From positions 1 through 47,473 of the forward strand of contig CAUJHQ010000006.1 in assembly GCA_963204815.1 (NCBI GenBank): a stretch of DNA of 47,473 bases, given 5' to 3'. The position numbers and the translations under genes were made by a program. Positions 16,281 through 25,386 of the stretch are shown here, piece by piece (the stretch's first letter is position 1; the number at the start of each line of letters is the position of its first letter). The DNA is from Pseudomonadota bacterium. Its GTDB lineage: Bacteria > Pseudomonadota > Gammaproteobacteria > Burkholderiales > Burkholderiaceae_C. The notes under the pieces were generated by a model, which worked only from the letters and a program-made list of their open reading frames with translations, had not been told where the DNA came from and made no database searches.

Positions 16281-16304
16281 AAACGGCACCCGCAGGTGCC
16301 GTTT
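16281..16304 (-). terminator. Rho-independent terminator of the polyamine operon
   Basis: A perfect ten-base stem AAACGGCACC/GGTGCCGTTT with a four-base loop (CGCA on the plus strand). On the minus strand the stem is followed by a run of five T. It sits 24 bases beyond the stop of the DUF3138 porin gene at 16328, so it closes the long minus-strand operon that begins near 28002. Confidence 0.85.
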
Positions 16305-16327
16305 CTTGGCGCAGGGTCGACGCCCGG

Positions 16328-17737
16328 TCAGAAGCTCACGACCGCCGAGACGCCGAACAGGTGGTTGCTCTTCTTGTAGCTGCCGTCCTTGACCTGGCCG
16401 AAGACCGGCTGGCTGGCGCCGTCGAAGCGGTACTCGGCCTTCAGGATCGTGTTCTCGTCGAACAGGTAGTTGGCGCCGACCGTGAGCGCGTAGCGGTTGC
16501 TGCCGACCGAATCGCCCTTGGCGAAGCTGCCGTCGGCCTGCAGGCCGCGGCCGATGCCGTTGATGTCGTCGTCGAAGCTGTAGCCGAGCAGGCCGCCGCC
16601 GTTCTTCTTGTTGTCGATGTAGTCGGCGCGCAGAACGCCTTCCAGGCGCGGCGTCAGCTTGTAGGCCACGGTGCCCGACAGGCCCCACCACTGCGCGTCG
16701 CGCAGCACGCCGTCGCTGTTGAAGATGGCAGCCTTCTTCTGCTGGCCGTAGCTGACCTGGCCGAAGAACGACCAGTCGCCGCGGATGTAGTACGCGTCCG
16801 CCTCGAGCAGGTGGATCATCGTGTTCTTGCCGGCGTCGCCGAAGGTGGTTTCGCTGGTCGGGTCCAGCGGGTCGGCCAGGAAGGTGCCGTCGGCGGCGTA
16901 GTTGTAGCCCTTGCCGTGCAGGCCGCTGAAACCGAAGCCGTCGTACTCGCCCTTCGAGTAGTCGACGCGGTAGATCAGCGCCGGCGCCTTGTTGCCCGGG
17001 GTCTCGCGCGCGGTGTTGAAGTTGGCCAGGCCCGCGCGTGCCCACCACTTGCCGCGCGTCACGTCGAGCACCGCGCCGGTGTAGGCCGTGGGCGCCATGA
17101 AGTCGAACAGCAGGTTGTGCGTGATCAGCTTGTTGCCGGCCGGCAGCGTCAGTTCGTAGCCGGTCCAGTCGGGGATCTGGCCGAGCCACAGGCGGGTCGC
17201 CAGGTCACTCAGCGGGATCGAGACCGAGGCCTCGTGCACGATGGAGCCGCCGTTGATCAGCGCGCCGGTGCCGCGCTCGGGCGCCAGCGTCAGCTTGAAG
17301 CGCGTGCCGCTGTCGGTTTCCTTCTCGAAGTCGATCACGGCCATGCCGAAGTACGAGTTGTCGTACGTGTAGCGCGCGTCGCCGTTGTTCAGGAAGACGA
17401 AGGTGGCGTTGTCCTGGGCCTTGTTGTAGAGCCAGGTCGGGTCCATCTGGCCGGTGATCTTCAGGCCCTTGAAGCCCTGGTCGGCGAAGTTGTCCTGCAG
17501 CGCCTCGGTCTTGACGGCAATGCGGTTCAGCTCCTTCGCCTGCTCGGGCGTCATGCCCCACTGGCCGGGGGCCGGCGCGACGACCGCGGCGGGCTTTTCG
17601 GTGAGCTTCTTCTCGAGCTGGTTGACCCGCTCGCGCAGCGCCTTCAGCTCTTCGAGCAGCGCCTGGTTGCTCTGCGCGGCGGCCGGGAAGGCCGCGACGA
17701 CCGCAAGGGCCAGCAGGGTGGGGCGGACAGCGTTCAT
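16328..17737 (-). CDS. DUF3138-type outer-membrane porin-like protein
   Basis: 469 residues with a signal peptide (MNAVRPTLLALAVVAAFPA..., cleavage after AAAQ). A short coiled-coil (about 25-48, ALLEELKALRERVNQLEKKL) resembles the periplasmic coiled coil at the start of several trimeric porins. A long beta-rich barrel region follows and ends in SAVVSF with C-terminal Phe. The overall match is to the Burkholderiales DUF3138 family as I recall it. It is the last gene of the potFGHI operon, 29 bases after potI and before the terminator at 16281. I infer that it is the outer-membrane entry channel for the polyamine taken up by PotFGHI; no direct sequence evidence proves this. Confidence 0.85.
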   Translation of the reverse strand: MNAVRPTLLALAVVAAFPAAAQSNQALLEELKALRERVNQLEKKLTEKPAAVVAPAPGQWGMTPEQAKELNRIAVKTEALQDNFADQGFKGLKITGQMDPTWLYNKAQDNATFVFLNNGDARYTYDNSYFGMAVIDFEKETDSGTRFKLTLAPERGTGALINGGSIVHEASVSIPLSDLATRLWLGQIPDWTGYELTLPAGNKLITHNLLFDFMAPTAYTGAVLDVTRGKWWARAGLANFNTARETPGNKAPALIYRVDYSKGEYDGFGFSGLHGKGYNYAADGTFLADPLDPTSETTFGDAGKNTMIHLLEADAYYIRGDWSFFGQVSYGQQKKAAIFNSDGVLRDAQWWGLSGTVAYKLTPRLEGVLRADYIDNKKNGGGLLGYSFDDDINGIGRGLQADGSFAKGDSVGSNRYALTVGANYLFDENTILKAEYRFDGASQPVFGQVKDGSYKKSNHLFGVSAVVSF

Positions 17738-17766
17738 TCGGGCTTCTCCTCTTCGGGGTTGTGCGG

Positions 17767-18606
17767 TCAGGCGCGGGCGGCAGCGGCCAGGTCGAGCGTG
17801 CGCTGGCGCTCGGCGCGGGCAATGAGGTAGCTGGCGATCAGGATGCCGACGACGACGACGGCCACCGTGAGCGACGCGACGACGTTCACGCTCGGGCTGA
17901 GGCCCAGGCGTGCGCGCGAGAAGATGACCAGCGGCATCGTCGTCGAACCGGGGCCGGACAGGAAGTTCGACAGCACGACGTCGTCGAGCGAGATCGTGAA
18001 CGTCAGCAGCCAGGCCGACACCAGCGACTGGCCGATCATCGGCAGCGTCACCAACCAGAACACCTGCGCCGGGCGCGCGCCGAGGTCCATCGCGGCTTCC
18101 TCGAGCTGCGGGTTCAATTCCTGAAGGCGCGCCTGCACCACGACGGTGGCATACGCCATGCCGAGCAGCAGGTGGCCGAGCCAGATGGTCGTCAAGCCGC
18201 GTTCGGGGAAGCCGAGCGCGCGCTGCACGCTCACCAGCATCAGCAGCAGCGACAGGCCGACCACCACCTCGGGCATCACGAGCGGCGCGTTCACCATGCC
18301 GCTGAACAGCGTGCGGCCGGCGAAGCGCCGGTACTTGACGAGCACGAAGGCCGCAAGCGTGCCCAGCACGACCGAGCCGCATGCGGTGAGGAAGGCGATC
18401 TTGAGGCTCAGCACGAAGCCGGCGACGAGCTCGTTGTCGTTCACGACCGCCGCGTACCATTTCAGCGTGAAGCCGCGCCACACGTTGGGCAGCGGCGAAT
18501 CGTTGAACGAGTAGACGACGAGGGCGACGATGGGCAGGAACAGGAAGGCGAAGCCCGCCGCGAGCCAGGCACGGCCGAACCAGAGGTTGAAGCGGCTCGC
18601 TCTCAC
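17767..18606 (-). CDS. potI: Putrescine/spermidine ABC transporter permease PotI
   Basis: 279 residues with six predicted membrane helices and the binding-protein-dependent permease EAA loop (LEEAAMDLGARPAQVFWLVTLP, about 168-189) that contacts the ATPase. With PotH it forms the inner-membrane pore of a putrescine importer. The start is a GTG at 18606 overlapping the potH TGA as GTGA, so coupling is expected. Length and topology match E. coli PotI (281). It is followed by the porin gene after 29 bases. I see no defect. Confidence 0.95.
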   Translation of the reverse strand: MRASRFNLWFGRAWLAAGFAFLFLPIVALVVYSFNDSPLPNVWRGFTLKWYAAVVNDNELVAGFVLSLKIAFLTACGSVVLGTLAAFVLVKYRRFAGRTLFSGMVNAPLVMPEVVVGLSLLLMLVSVQRALGFPERGLTTIWLGHLLLGMAYATVVVQARLQELNPQLEEAAMDLGARPAQVFWLVTLPMIGQSLVSAWLLTFTISLDDVVLSNFLSGPGSTTMPLVIFSRARLGLSPSVNVVASLTVAVVVVGILIASYLIARAERQRTLDLAAAARA

Positions 18607-19523
18607 CGGCCCTGCTCCTGGGCTTCGGCCTGGTACTTGTTGAAGATCGCCAGCGGCACGATGATCAGCAGGATCATCACCACCGCCACGGTCGACGCCA
18701 CCGGCCAGTCGTTGTTGGAGAAGAATTCGTCCCAGATCACGCGGCCGATCATCAGCGTCTCGGGCCCGCCCAGCAGTTCGGGGATGACGAACTCACCGAC
18801 GCACGGGATGAACACCAGCATCGACCCCGCGATGATGCCCGCCTTCGACAGCGGCACCGTGATCTTCCAGAACGCGACCCACGGGCTGGCGCCGAGGTCG
18901 GCCGCGGCTTCCAGCAGGCGCAGGTCCATCTTCGCCAGGTTCGCGTACAGCGGCAGGATCATGAACGGCAGGTAGGTGTAGACCATGCCGAGCAGCAGCG
19001 AGAACGGCGTGTTCATCAGCTTGCCCGGTGCCGAAATCAGGCCGACCGCGGCCAGCGCCTGGTCGATGCCGGTGCCGATCAGCAGGTCGGCAACGGCGCC
19101 GTTCTCCGACAGCAGCCCCTTCCACGAGTACACGCGCAGCAGGAAGCTGGTCCAGAAGGGCAGCATCACCATCATCAGCAGCGCCGGCTGCACGGTGGGC
19201 CGCGCGCGCGCCATGAAGTACGCGAACGGGTAGCCGATCAGCAGGCACAGCACGGTCGTCGCGGCGGCGTAGCGCACGCTGCTGACGTAGGTGCTGAAGT
19301 ACAGGTTGTCGGTGGCGATGAAGACGTAGTTCGACAGCTTCAGCGACAGCTGCAGCACGCCGTCGGTGAACGTGAGAACGTCCTTCGTGGCCACGGTCCC
19401 CATCTCGCTGACGCTGATCTTGCCGACGATCAGGAACGGCAGCAGGAAGAAGACGAGCAGGAACAGGTAGGGGACGGCGATCACCAGCCGCCGACCGCTG
19501 AACCAGCGCGCGACGCGTTTCAT
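18603..19523 (-). CDS. potH: Putrescine/spermidine ABC transporter permease PotH
   Basis: 306 residues with six predicted membrane helices, a large periplasmic loop after the first helix (about 35-90), and the EAA loop LLEAAADLGASPWVAFWKIT near 205. It forms a heterodimer with PotI in the inner membrane. Its ATG overlaps the potG TGA as ATGA and its own stop overlaps the potI GTG. Length is close to E. coli PotH (317). The conserved order F-G-H-I supports a putrescine-type importer rather than PotABCD. Confidence 0.95.
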   Translation of the reverse strand: MKRVARWFSGRRLVIAVPYLFLLVFFLLPFLIVGKISVSEMGTVATKDVLTFTDGVLQLSLKLSNYVFIATDNLYFSTYVSSVRYAAATTVLCLLIGYPFAYFMARARPTVQPALLMMVMLPFWTSFLLRVYSWKGLLSENGAVADLLIGTGIDQALAAVGLISAPGKLMNTPFSLLLGMVYTYLPFMILPLYANLAKMDLRLLEAAADLGASPWVAFWKITVPLSKAGIIAGSMLVFIPCVGEFVIPELLGGPETLMIGRVIWDEFFSNNDWPVASTVAVVMILLIIVPLAIFNKYQAEAQEQGR

Positions 19524-20614
19524 TGCGTCAGCACCACGTGGGCCGAGCGCGACCAGTGCGCCCAGACGTCGTCGCCCCAGGTCATCTCCTCGTCGCGGTG
19601 GCGCGCGATGTTGGGCACGCTGGCCTTCAGCACCGCGCCGCTGGCCAACAGCAGGTGGAAGACGGTGAAGCTGCCGAGGTAGGCGATCTCCTTGATCTTG
19701 CCCTGCACCGAGTTGAATTCGTCGGCCGGCTTCGCGCGCGAGACGTGGATCTTCTCGGGCCGCAGCGCCACCGTGACCGCCATGCCCTCGGTGCCGGTGA
19801 TGCCGTGGCCCACGTAGTGGCGGCAGTCAGGCGAGGTGATGACGACGTGGTCGGGTTCGTCGACCGTGAGCGTGCCGTCCATCAGGTTCACGTTGCCGAT
19901 GAAGTCGGCGACGAAGCGCGACGACGGCGTCTCGTAGATCTCGCTCGGCGCGCCCACCTGCAGGAAGCGGCCCTCGCTCATGACGGCGATGCGCGAGGCC
20001 ATCGTCATCGCCTCTTCCTGGTCGTGCGTGACCATCACGCAGGTCACGCCCACCTGCTCGATGATGTTGACGAGTTCGAGCTGGGTCTGCTCGCGCAGCT
20101 TCTTGTCGAGCGCGCCGAGCGGTTCGTCCAGCAGCAGCAGCTGCGGCTGCTTGGCCAGGCTGCGCGCCAGCGCCACGCGCTGCTGCTGGCCGCCCGACAG
20201 CTGGTGCGGCTTGCGCTGCGCGAACTTGCCCAGCTGCACCAGCTTGAGCATGGCCTCGACGCGCTGGGCGATCTGGTCCTTCGGCTGGCCTTCGCGCTTC
20301 AGGCCGAAGGCGATGTTCTCCCACACCGTGAGGTGCGGGAAGAGCGCGTAGCTCTGGAACATCATGTTCATCGGCCGCTCGTAGGGCGGCAACGACGCCA
20401 GGTCCACGCCGCCCAGCAGGATGCGGCCGCTGGTCGGCGTCTCGAAACCGGCCAGCATGCGCAGCAGCGTGCTCTTGCCGCAGCCCGACGGGCCGAGCAG
20501 CGCGAAGATCTCGCCCTTCGCGATGTCGACGCTCGCGTGGTTCACGGCCTTGTAGCCGTTGAACTCCTTGACGACGTCCTGGATCTGGAGGAACGCCTTC
20601 TCGGGTGCCTGCAT
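19520..20614 (-). CDS. potG: Putrescine/spermidine ABC transporter ATP-binding protein PotG
   Basis: 364 residues. The nucleotide-binding domain spans about 8-240 with Walker A GPSGCGKST (38-46), signature LSGGQQQRVALARSL near 140-155, Walker B LLLLDEPLGALD near 160, and the H-loop MVTHDQEEAM near 195. A C-terminal TOBE-like regulatory domain follows (about 280-364). It energises putrescine import through PotHI. It lies seven bases after potF and overlaps potH. Length matches E. coli PotG (377). Confidence 0.96.
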   Translation of the reverse strand: MQAPEKAFLQIQDVVKEFNGYKAVNHASVDIAKGEIFALLGPSGCGKSTLLRMLAGFETPTSGRILLGGVDLASLPPYERPMNMMFQSYALFPHLTVWENIAFGLKREGQPKDQIAQRVEAMLKLVQLGKFAQRKPHQLSGGQQQRVALARSLAKQPQLLLLDEPLGALDKKLREQTQLELVNIIEQVGVTCVMVTHDQEEAMTMASRIAVMSEGRFLQVGAPSEIYETPSSRFVADFIGNVNLMDGTLTVDEPDHVVITSPDCRHYVGHGITGTEGMAVTVALRPEKIHVSRAKPADEFNSVQGKIKEIAYLGSFTVFHLLLASGAVLKASVPNIARHRDEEMTWGDDVWAHWSRSAHVVLTQ

Positions 20615-20621
20615 GATGGCG

Positions 20622-21722
20622 TCAGAGGCCCGTCTTGAAGGACGTGTAGGTGCGCGTCATCAGGCGCCGCAGGTCGTTGTTCAGCGAGTCGGGCGGGATC
20701 ATCTTCGCGAGATCGTCCTTGCCCAGGAACACGGTCGGGTTGCTCGCGACCTCGGGCTTGACGAACTTCTTCGACTCGGCGTTCGGGTTCGCGTAGAAGA
20801 CCTTGTTGGTCAGCGACGCGTGCACCTCGGGCTTCAGGATGTAGTTGATGAACTTCTGCGCGTTGCCGGGGCGCGGCGCGTCGGCCGGGATCACCATCAC
20901 GTCGAAGAACAGCAGGCCGCCGGTCTTCGGGATCAGCGCCTCGATCTTCTGGCCGGTCTTGCCGTCGATCGCGCGCTGGCGCGCGATGTTGATGTCGCCG
21001 GACCAGCCGAGCGCCAGGCAGATCGAGCCGTTGGCCATGTCGTTGATGTAGCCCGACGAGCTGAACAGCGTGACGTGCGGCCGCACGCTCTTCAGCAGCG
21101 CGGCGGCGGCGGCGTAGTCGCTCGGACTCTTGCTGAACGAGGGCTTGCCCAGGTAGTGCAGGGCGGCGGGCACGACCTCGGTCGCGCTGTCGAGGAAGCT
21201 GACGCCGCAGCCCTTGAGCTTGCTGATGTATTCGGGCTTGAAGACCAGGTCCCAGACGTTGTCCGGCATCGGCATGCTGCCCAGCGTGGCCTTGACCTTG
21301 TCGACGTTGATGCCCACCGTGGTGTAACCCCACAGCCAGTTCACCATGTAGTCGTTGCCCGGGTCCATCTTGGCCAACGCCGCCTGCACCGCCGGGTCGA
21401 GGTTCTTCAGGTTCGGGATCTGCGCCTTGTCCAGCTTGCGCAGCAGGCCGCCGTCGATCTGCAGCTTGGCCCAGTTCGAGCTGGGCACGACGACGTCGTA
21501 GCCGGTCTTGCCCGCCACCAGCTTGGCGTGGAGGATCTCGTTGTTGTCGAAGTTGTCGTAGCGGACCTTGATGCCCGTTTCCTTCTCGAAATTCCGGATC
21601 GTGTCTTCGGCGATGTAGTCCGACCAGTTGTAGACGTTCAGCACCTTCTCTTCTTCCTGGGCGAAGGTGGCCGAGGCGAACAAGGCGAGACCGGCCAGCG
21701 CGAACACGGGCGAGAACTTCAT
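20622..21722 (-). CDS. potF: Putrescine/polyamine-binding periplasmic protein PotF
   Basis: 366 residues with a signal peptide (cleavage after ...ASATFAQ, about residue 22). The mature protein begins EEEKVLNVYNWSDYIAEDT; the NVYNWSDY motif supplies the Trp and Asp that line the polyamine pocket in PotF and SpuD. Further polyamine-site features are SSNWAKLQ near 81, WGYTTVGIN near 128 and LGWSGDINIA near 244. It captures putrescine or a longer polyamine in the periplasm for PotGHI. It lies 44 bases after the aminotransferase spuC, so uptake and breakdown are co-expressed. Confidence 0.95.
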   Translation of the reverse strand: MKFSPVFALAGLALFASATFAQEEEKVLNVYNWSDYIAEDTIRNFEKETGIKVRYDNFDNNEILHAKLVAGKTGYDVVVPSSNWAKLQIDGGLLRKLDKAQIPNLKNLDPAVQAALAKMDPGNDYMVNWLWGYTTVGINVDKVKATLGSMPMPDNVWDLVFKPEYISKLKGCGVSFLDSATEVVPAALHYLGKPSFSKSPSDYAAAAALLKSVRPHVTLFSSSGYINDMANGSICLALGWSGDINIARQRAIDGKTGQKIEALIPKTGGLLFFDVMVIPADAPRPGNAQKFINYILKPEVHASLTNKVFYANPNAESKKFVKPEVASNPTVFLGKDDLAKMIPPDSLNNDLRRLMTRTYTSFKTGL

Positions 21723-21766
21723 GTGGGAACCTCCAGGGGCATCCTTGTTGGGGTTGGGGCGGGAGT

Positions 21767-23155
21767 CTAAGCGAGCCAGCCGGCCGCTTTCGCGTCCGCC
21801 AGCGTGAGATCGAGGCAGCGGCGGATGAGGACCACCATCTCGTCGATCTGGGTGCGCGTGATGACGAGCGGCGGCGCGATGATCATGCGGTCGCCGACGG
21901 CGCGCATGATCAGGCCCTCGCGGAAACAGTGGCCGCGGCACACCATGCCGATCTCCACCGCTTCGTCGAATGCGGTGCCACGCGCCTTGTCCTTCACGAG
22001 CAGGATCGCTCCCATCAGTCCGCAGGTTTCGGCGTCGCCGACCAGCGGGTGGTCGCGCAAGGCCTCGTAGGCCTTTGCAAGATGCGGGCCGACGTCGTCG
22101 TGCACGTGCTCGACGAGCCGCTGCTCTCGGATCAGCTTCAGGTTCGCCAGCGCCACCGCGCAGGCCACCGGGTGGCCGCTGTAGGTGTAGCCGTGGTTGA
22201 ACTCGCCGCCCTTCTCGATGAGGACCCTGGCGATGCGCTCGCCGACCATCACGCCGCCGAGCGGGATGTAGCCGCTGGTCACGCCCTTGGCGAAGGTCAT
22301 CAGGTCGGGCCGCGAGCCCATCGTCTCGCAGCCGAACCAGCGGCCGGTGCGGCCGAAGCCGCAGATGACCTCGTCGCTGACCAGCAGCACGCCGTACCGG
22401 TCGCAGATGCGCTGCACCTCGGGCCAGTAGGTGGCCGGCGGGATGATCACGCCGCCGGCGCCCTGGATCGGTTCGCCGATGAAGGCGGCCACCTTGTCGG
22501 CCCCGATCTCGAGGATCTTGTCTTCGAGCCAGCGCGCGGCGACGAGGCCGAACTCGTCGCGGCTCAGGCCCTTCGGGCGACCGTGTTCCCACCAGTAGGG
22601 CTGCTCGATGTGCACGATGCCGGGGATCGGCAGCCCGCCCTGCGCGTGCATGCCGCTCATGCCGCCGAGCGATGCGCCGGCCATCGTGCTGCCGTGGTAC
22701 GCGTTGTGGCGGCTGATGATGACCTGCCGCTCGGGCTGTCCCAGCAGGTCCCAGTAACGGCGCACCATGCGCACCACGGTGTCGTTGCCTTCGCTGCCGC
22801 TGCCGGCGAAGAACACGTGCTGGAACTGCGGCGGCGACACCTCGGCCAGCATCTCGGCCAATTCGATCGCCGGCGGCGTCGCGGTCTGGAAGAAGGCGTT
22901 GTAGAAGGGCAGTTCCTTCAGCTGGCGCGTGGCGGCATCGACCAGCGCCTGCTGCCCGTAGCCCACGTTCACGCACCACAGGCCGCTCATTGCGTCGAGG
23001 ATGCGGTGGCCGTCGCTGTCGCGCAGGTAGATGCCGTCGGCGCTGGTGATGATGCGCGCGCCCTTCTTCGCCAGGCCCTGGAAGTCGGTGAAGGGGTGCA
23101 GGAAGTGGGCCGCGTCGGCGGCCTGCCACTGCGCGGTGGTCCGAGTGGTGGTCAT
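21767..23155 (-). CDS. spuC: Putrescine--pyruvate aminotransferase SpuC-like
   Basis: 462 residues, a class III PLP aminotransferase. Key elements are GLWCVNVGYGQ near 58, the PLP-phosphate region GSGSEGNDTVVRMVRRYW near 118, EPIQGAGGVIIPP near 232, DEVICGFGRTG with the PLP-pyridine Asp near 262, and FAKGVTSGYIPLGG with the Schiff-base Lys near 292. Members deaminate putrescine or other diamines with pyruvate as acceptor, giving 4-aminobutyraldehyde. It sits between puuA and potF in the same operon, providing a direct transamination route parallel to the gamma-glutamyl route. It could also accept cadaverine or spermidine. Confidence 0.9.
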   Translation of the reverse strand: MTTTRTTAQWQAADAAHFLHPFTDFQGLAKKGARIITSADGIYLRDSDGHRILDAMSGLWCVNVGYGQQALVDAATRQLKELPFYNAFFQTATPPAIELAEMLAEVSPPQFQHVFFAGSGSEGNDTVVRMVRRYWDLLGQPERQVIISRHNAYHGSTMAGASLGGMSGMHAQGGLPIPGIVHIEQPYWWEHGRPKGLSRDEFGLVAARWLEDKILEIGADKVAAFIGEPIQGAGGVIIPPATYWPEVQRICDRYGVLLVSDEVICGFGRTGRWFGCETMGSRPDLMTFAKGVTSGYIPLGGVMVGERIARVLIEKGGEFNHGYTYSGHPVACAVALANLKLIREQRLVEHVHDDVGPHLAKAYEALRDHPLVGDAETCGLMGAILLVKDKARGTAFDEAVEIGMVCRGHCFREGLIMRAVGDRMIIAPPLVITRTQIDEMVVLIRRCLDLTLADAKAAGWLA

Positions 23156-23168
23156 GCGTCGGGTCCGG

Positions 23169-24536
23169 TCAGACGTGGAGCAAGAGGTGTTCCCGCTCCC
23201 AGGGCGAGATGACCTTCATGAACTCGGCGTGCTCGATCTCCTTCACCTCGGTGTAGACGGTGACGAAGGCTTCGCCGAGCACGGCGGCCAGTTCCTTCTG
23301 GTTGCGCAGCAGCGTGAGGGCCTCGCCCAGGCTGCGCGGCAGCTGGAAGTCGCCGAGGTAGGCGTCGCCCTTGCATTCCGGCGAGGGCTCGATGCGGTTC
23401 TGGATGCCCAGGTAGCCGCAGGCCAGCGTGGCCGCCAGCGCGACGTAGGGGTTGGCGTCGGCGCCGATGACGCGGTTCTCGATGCGCCGCGCCGCCGGCG
23501 GCGCCACCGGGCTGCGGATGCCCACGGTGCGGTTGTCGGTGCCCCACTGGATGTTGATCGGCGCCGCCGTGAAGCGCGCCAGCCGGCGGTAGCTGTTGAC
23601 GTACGGCGCGAACAGCGCCATCGCCGCCGGGATGTACTTCTGCAGCCCGCCGATGTACCAGTAGAACTCCTTCGACGCCGAGCCGTCTTCGTTGCTGAAG
23701 AGGTTGCGGCCGTTGTCCTTGCGGACCACGCTCTGGTGGACATGCATCGCGCTGCCCGGTTCGCCGGCGATCGGCTTGGCCATGAAGGTGGCGAACATGT
23801 CGTGGCGCAGCGCCGCTTCGCGCACCGTGCGCTTGAAGAGGAACACCTCGTCGGCCAGCCCCAGCGGGTGCGCATGGAAGAAGTTGATCTCCATCTGCCC
23901 GGCGCCGACCTCGTGGATCAGCGTGTCGACGATGAGCTCCATGCGCTCGCAGTAGGCGTAGACGTCCTCGAACAGCGGGTCGAACTCGTTGACGGCGTCG
24001 ATCGAATAGGCCTGGCGGCTCGTCTCGCTGCGGCCGCTGCGGCCGATCGGCGGCTTCAGCGGCACGTCGGGGTCGGTGTTGCGGGCGACGAGGTAGAACT
24101 CGAGTTCGGGCGCTACCACGGGGTCCCAGCCGGCGGCGCTGTAGAGCTCGCAGACGCGGCGCAGCACCGAGCGCGGCGCGAAGGGCACGCGCGTGCCATC
24201 GCGGTCGTAGCAGTCGTGGATGACCTGCGCCGTCGGGTCGACCGCCCAGGGCACGATGCGCACGGTGCTGGGGTCGGGCCGCAGGTGCATGTCGCGGTCG
24301 GTCGGCGTGATGACGTCGTAGTAGGGCCCTTCCTCCGGGAATTCGCCCGTCACGCCCATCGCCACCACGGCCTCGGGCAGCCGCATGCCGCGGTCCTCGG
24401 TGAACTTCTCGCGCGGCAGGATCTTGCCGCGTGCCACGCCGGTGAGGTCGGGCACGAGGCACTCGATCTCGGTGACGCGGTTCTTGTCGAGCCACTGCTC
24501 GAGTTCGCTGAATGTGAATGGTTCGCGGACCACCAT
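23169..24536 (-). CDS. puuA: Gamma-glutamylputrescine synthetase PuuA
   Basis: 455 residues, a glutamine-synthetase fold. Landmarks are IECLVPDLTGVARGKILPRE near 23, VVAPELEFYLVAR with the metal-binding Glu near 139, GAGQMEINFFHAHPL near 210, GSAMHVHQSVV near 258, NSYRRLARF near 308, and RVIGADANPYVALAATLACGYLG near 352. It joins glutamate to putrescine with ATP, the first step of the Puu route. I chose ATG 24536, which gives the family N-terminus; the open frame continues upstream without family-like sequence. It lies between puuD and spuC. An eight-base-stem hairpin (24564-24583) precedes it in the mRNA. Confidence 0.92.
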   Translation of the reverse strand: MVVREPFTFSELEQWLDKNRVTEIECLVPDLTGVARGKILPREKFTEDRGMRLPEAVVAMGVTGEFPEEGPYYDVITPTDRDMHLRPDPSTVRIVPWAVDPTAQVIHDCYDRDGTRVPFAPRSVLRRVCELYSAAGWDPVVAPELEFYLVARNTDPDVPLKPPIGRSGRSETSRQAYSIDAVNEFDPLFEDVYAYCERMELIVDTLIHEVGAGQMEINFFHAHPLGLADEVFLFKRTVREAALRHDMFATFMAKPIAGEPGSAMHVHQSVVRKDNGRNLFSNEDGSASKEFYWYIGGLQKYIPAAMALFAPYVNSYRRLARFTAAPINIQWGTDNRTVGIRSPVAPPAARRIENRVIGADANPYVALAATLACGYLGIQNRIEPSPECKGDAYLGDFQLPRSLGEALTLLRNQKELAAVLGEAFVTVYTEVKEIEHAEFMKVISPWEREHLLLHV

Positions 24537-24563
24537 GGGACACCTGTCTTCGTTGTTGCATCG

Positions 24564-24583
24564 GGCCGGCGAGGGCGCCGGCC
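24564..24583 (-). other. Intercistronic hairpin between puuD and puuA
   Basis: A perfect eight-base stem GGCCGGCG/CGCCGGCC with a four-base loop lies in the 53-base spacer between puuD and puuA. It has no T run. In the middle of an operon such a structure may set the relative amount or stability of the two parts of the message; that role is inferred. Confidence 0.45.
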
Positions 24584-24589
24584 ACCGGG

Positions 24590-25369
24590 TCAGGCCACGT
24601 CGATCGTGCGAGGCAAGGGAACCCGGGCGCGGTCGCGGTAGCTGCGCACCGCCTGGCCGAAGGCTTCGAAGAGGCGCACCGACACCGGGTTGGCCGCGGC
24701 CTTCCATTCGGGGTGCCATTGCACGCAGAGGTTGAAGCCCGCGGCGGCGGGCAGCGTGAAGGCCTCGACGAGGCCGTCGGGCGCGCGTGCTTCCACGCGC
24801 AGGCCGTCGGCGAGGCGCTTGATGCCCTGGCCGTGGACCGAGTTGACCTCGAAGCTCGCGCGGCCGACGATCTTCTCGAGCAGGCCGCCGCGCACCGCGT
24901 CGACCGGGTGCGACAGGCCGTACTGCACCTCGGCGCTTTCGTCCGCGGGCGCACGGTGGTCGTCGTGGCCGGGCTGTTCGTGCACCGCCTGGTGCAGCGT
25001 GCCGCCGAGCGCGACGTTGGTCTCCTGGGTGCCGCGGCAGATGCCGAACAGCGGCATGCCGCGCGCCAGCACCTGGCGGATCAGCGGCAAGGTCCAGGCG
25101 TCGCGCTCCGGGTCCAGCGGCAGCGCGGGGTCGTGCACGGCCTCGCCGAAATGCGAGGGGTGCACGTTCGACGGCGAGCCGGTGACGAGCACGCCGTCGA
25201 CCTGGTCGAGCAGGGCCTCCAGGTCGTCGGCGGCGAACGGCGGCGCGATCAGCGGCAGCGCGCCCGCCAGCCGCACCGCGTCGACGTACTTGCGCCCGGC
25301 GATGTGGAACGGGTGGTCGCCCAGCATGCGGTTGCAGCTGGTGACGAGGACGAGGGGCTTCCGGCTCAT
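24590..25369 (-). CDS. puuD: Gamma-glutamyl-GABA hydrolase PuuD
   Basis: 259 residues, a class I glutamine-amidotransferase-like hydrolase of the PuuD type. The catalytic triad is visible: Cys111 in FGICRGTQE, and His219 and Glu221 in VQWHPEW. The FHIAGRKYVDAV segment (21-32) and the LVTGSPSNVHPSHF loop (61-74) are typical of PuuD. It releases GABA from gamma-glutamyl-GABA, the last step of the Puu route. It lies 17 bases after puuB and 53 before puuA. Length matches E. coli PuuD (254). Confidence 0.94.
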   Translation of the reverse strand: MSRKPLVLVTSCNRMLGDHPFHIAGRKYVDAVRLAGALPLIAPPFAADDLEALLDQVDGVLVTGSPSNVHPSHFGEAVHDPALPLDPERDAWTLPLIRQVLARGMPLFGICRGTQETNVALGGTLHQAVHEQPGHDDHRAPADESAEVQYGLSHPVDAVRGGLLEKIVGRASFEVNSVHGQGIKRLADGLRVEARAPDGLVEAFTLPAAAGFNLCVQWHPEWKAAANPVSVRLFEAFGQAVRSYRDRARVPLPRTIDVA

Positions 25370-25386
25370 GGGTTGTCGTTGTCGTG

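Noticed and set aside
12596..24536. The two glutamine-synthetase-like genes as a recent duplication
   Set aside because: The proteins differ throughout and belong to different branches (GlnT-like and PuuA-like), so they are separate acquisitions or ancient paralogs.
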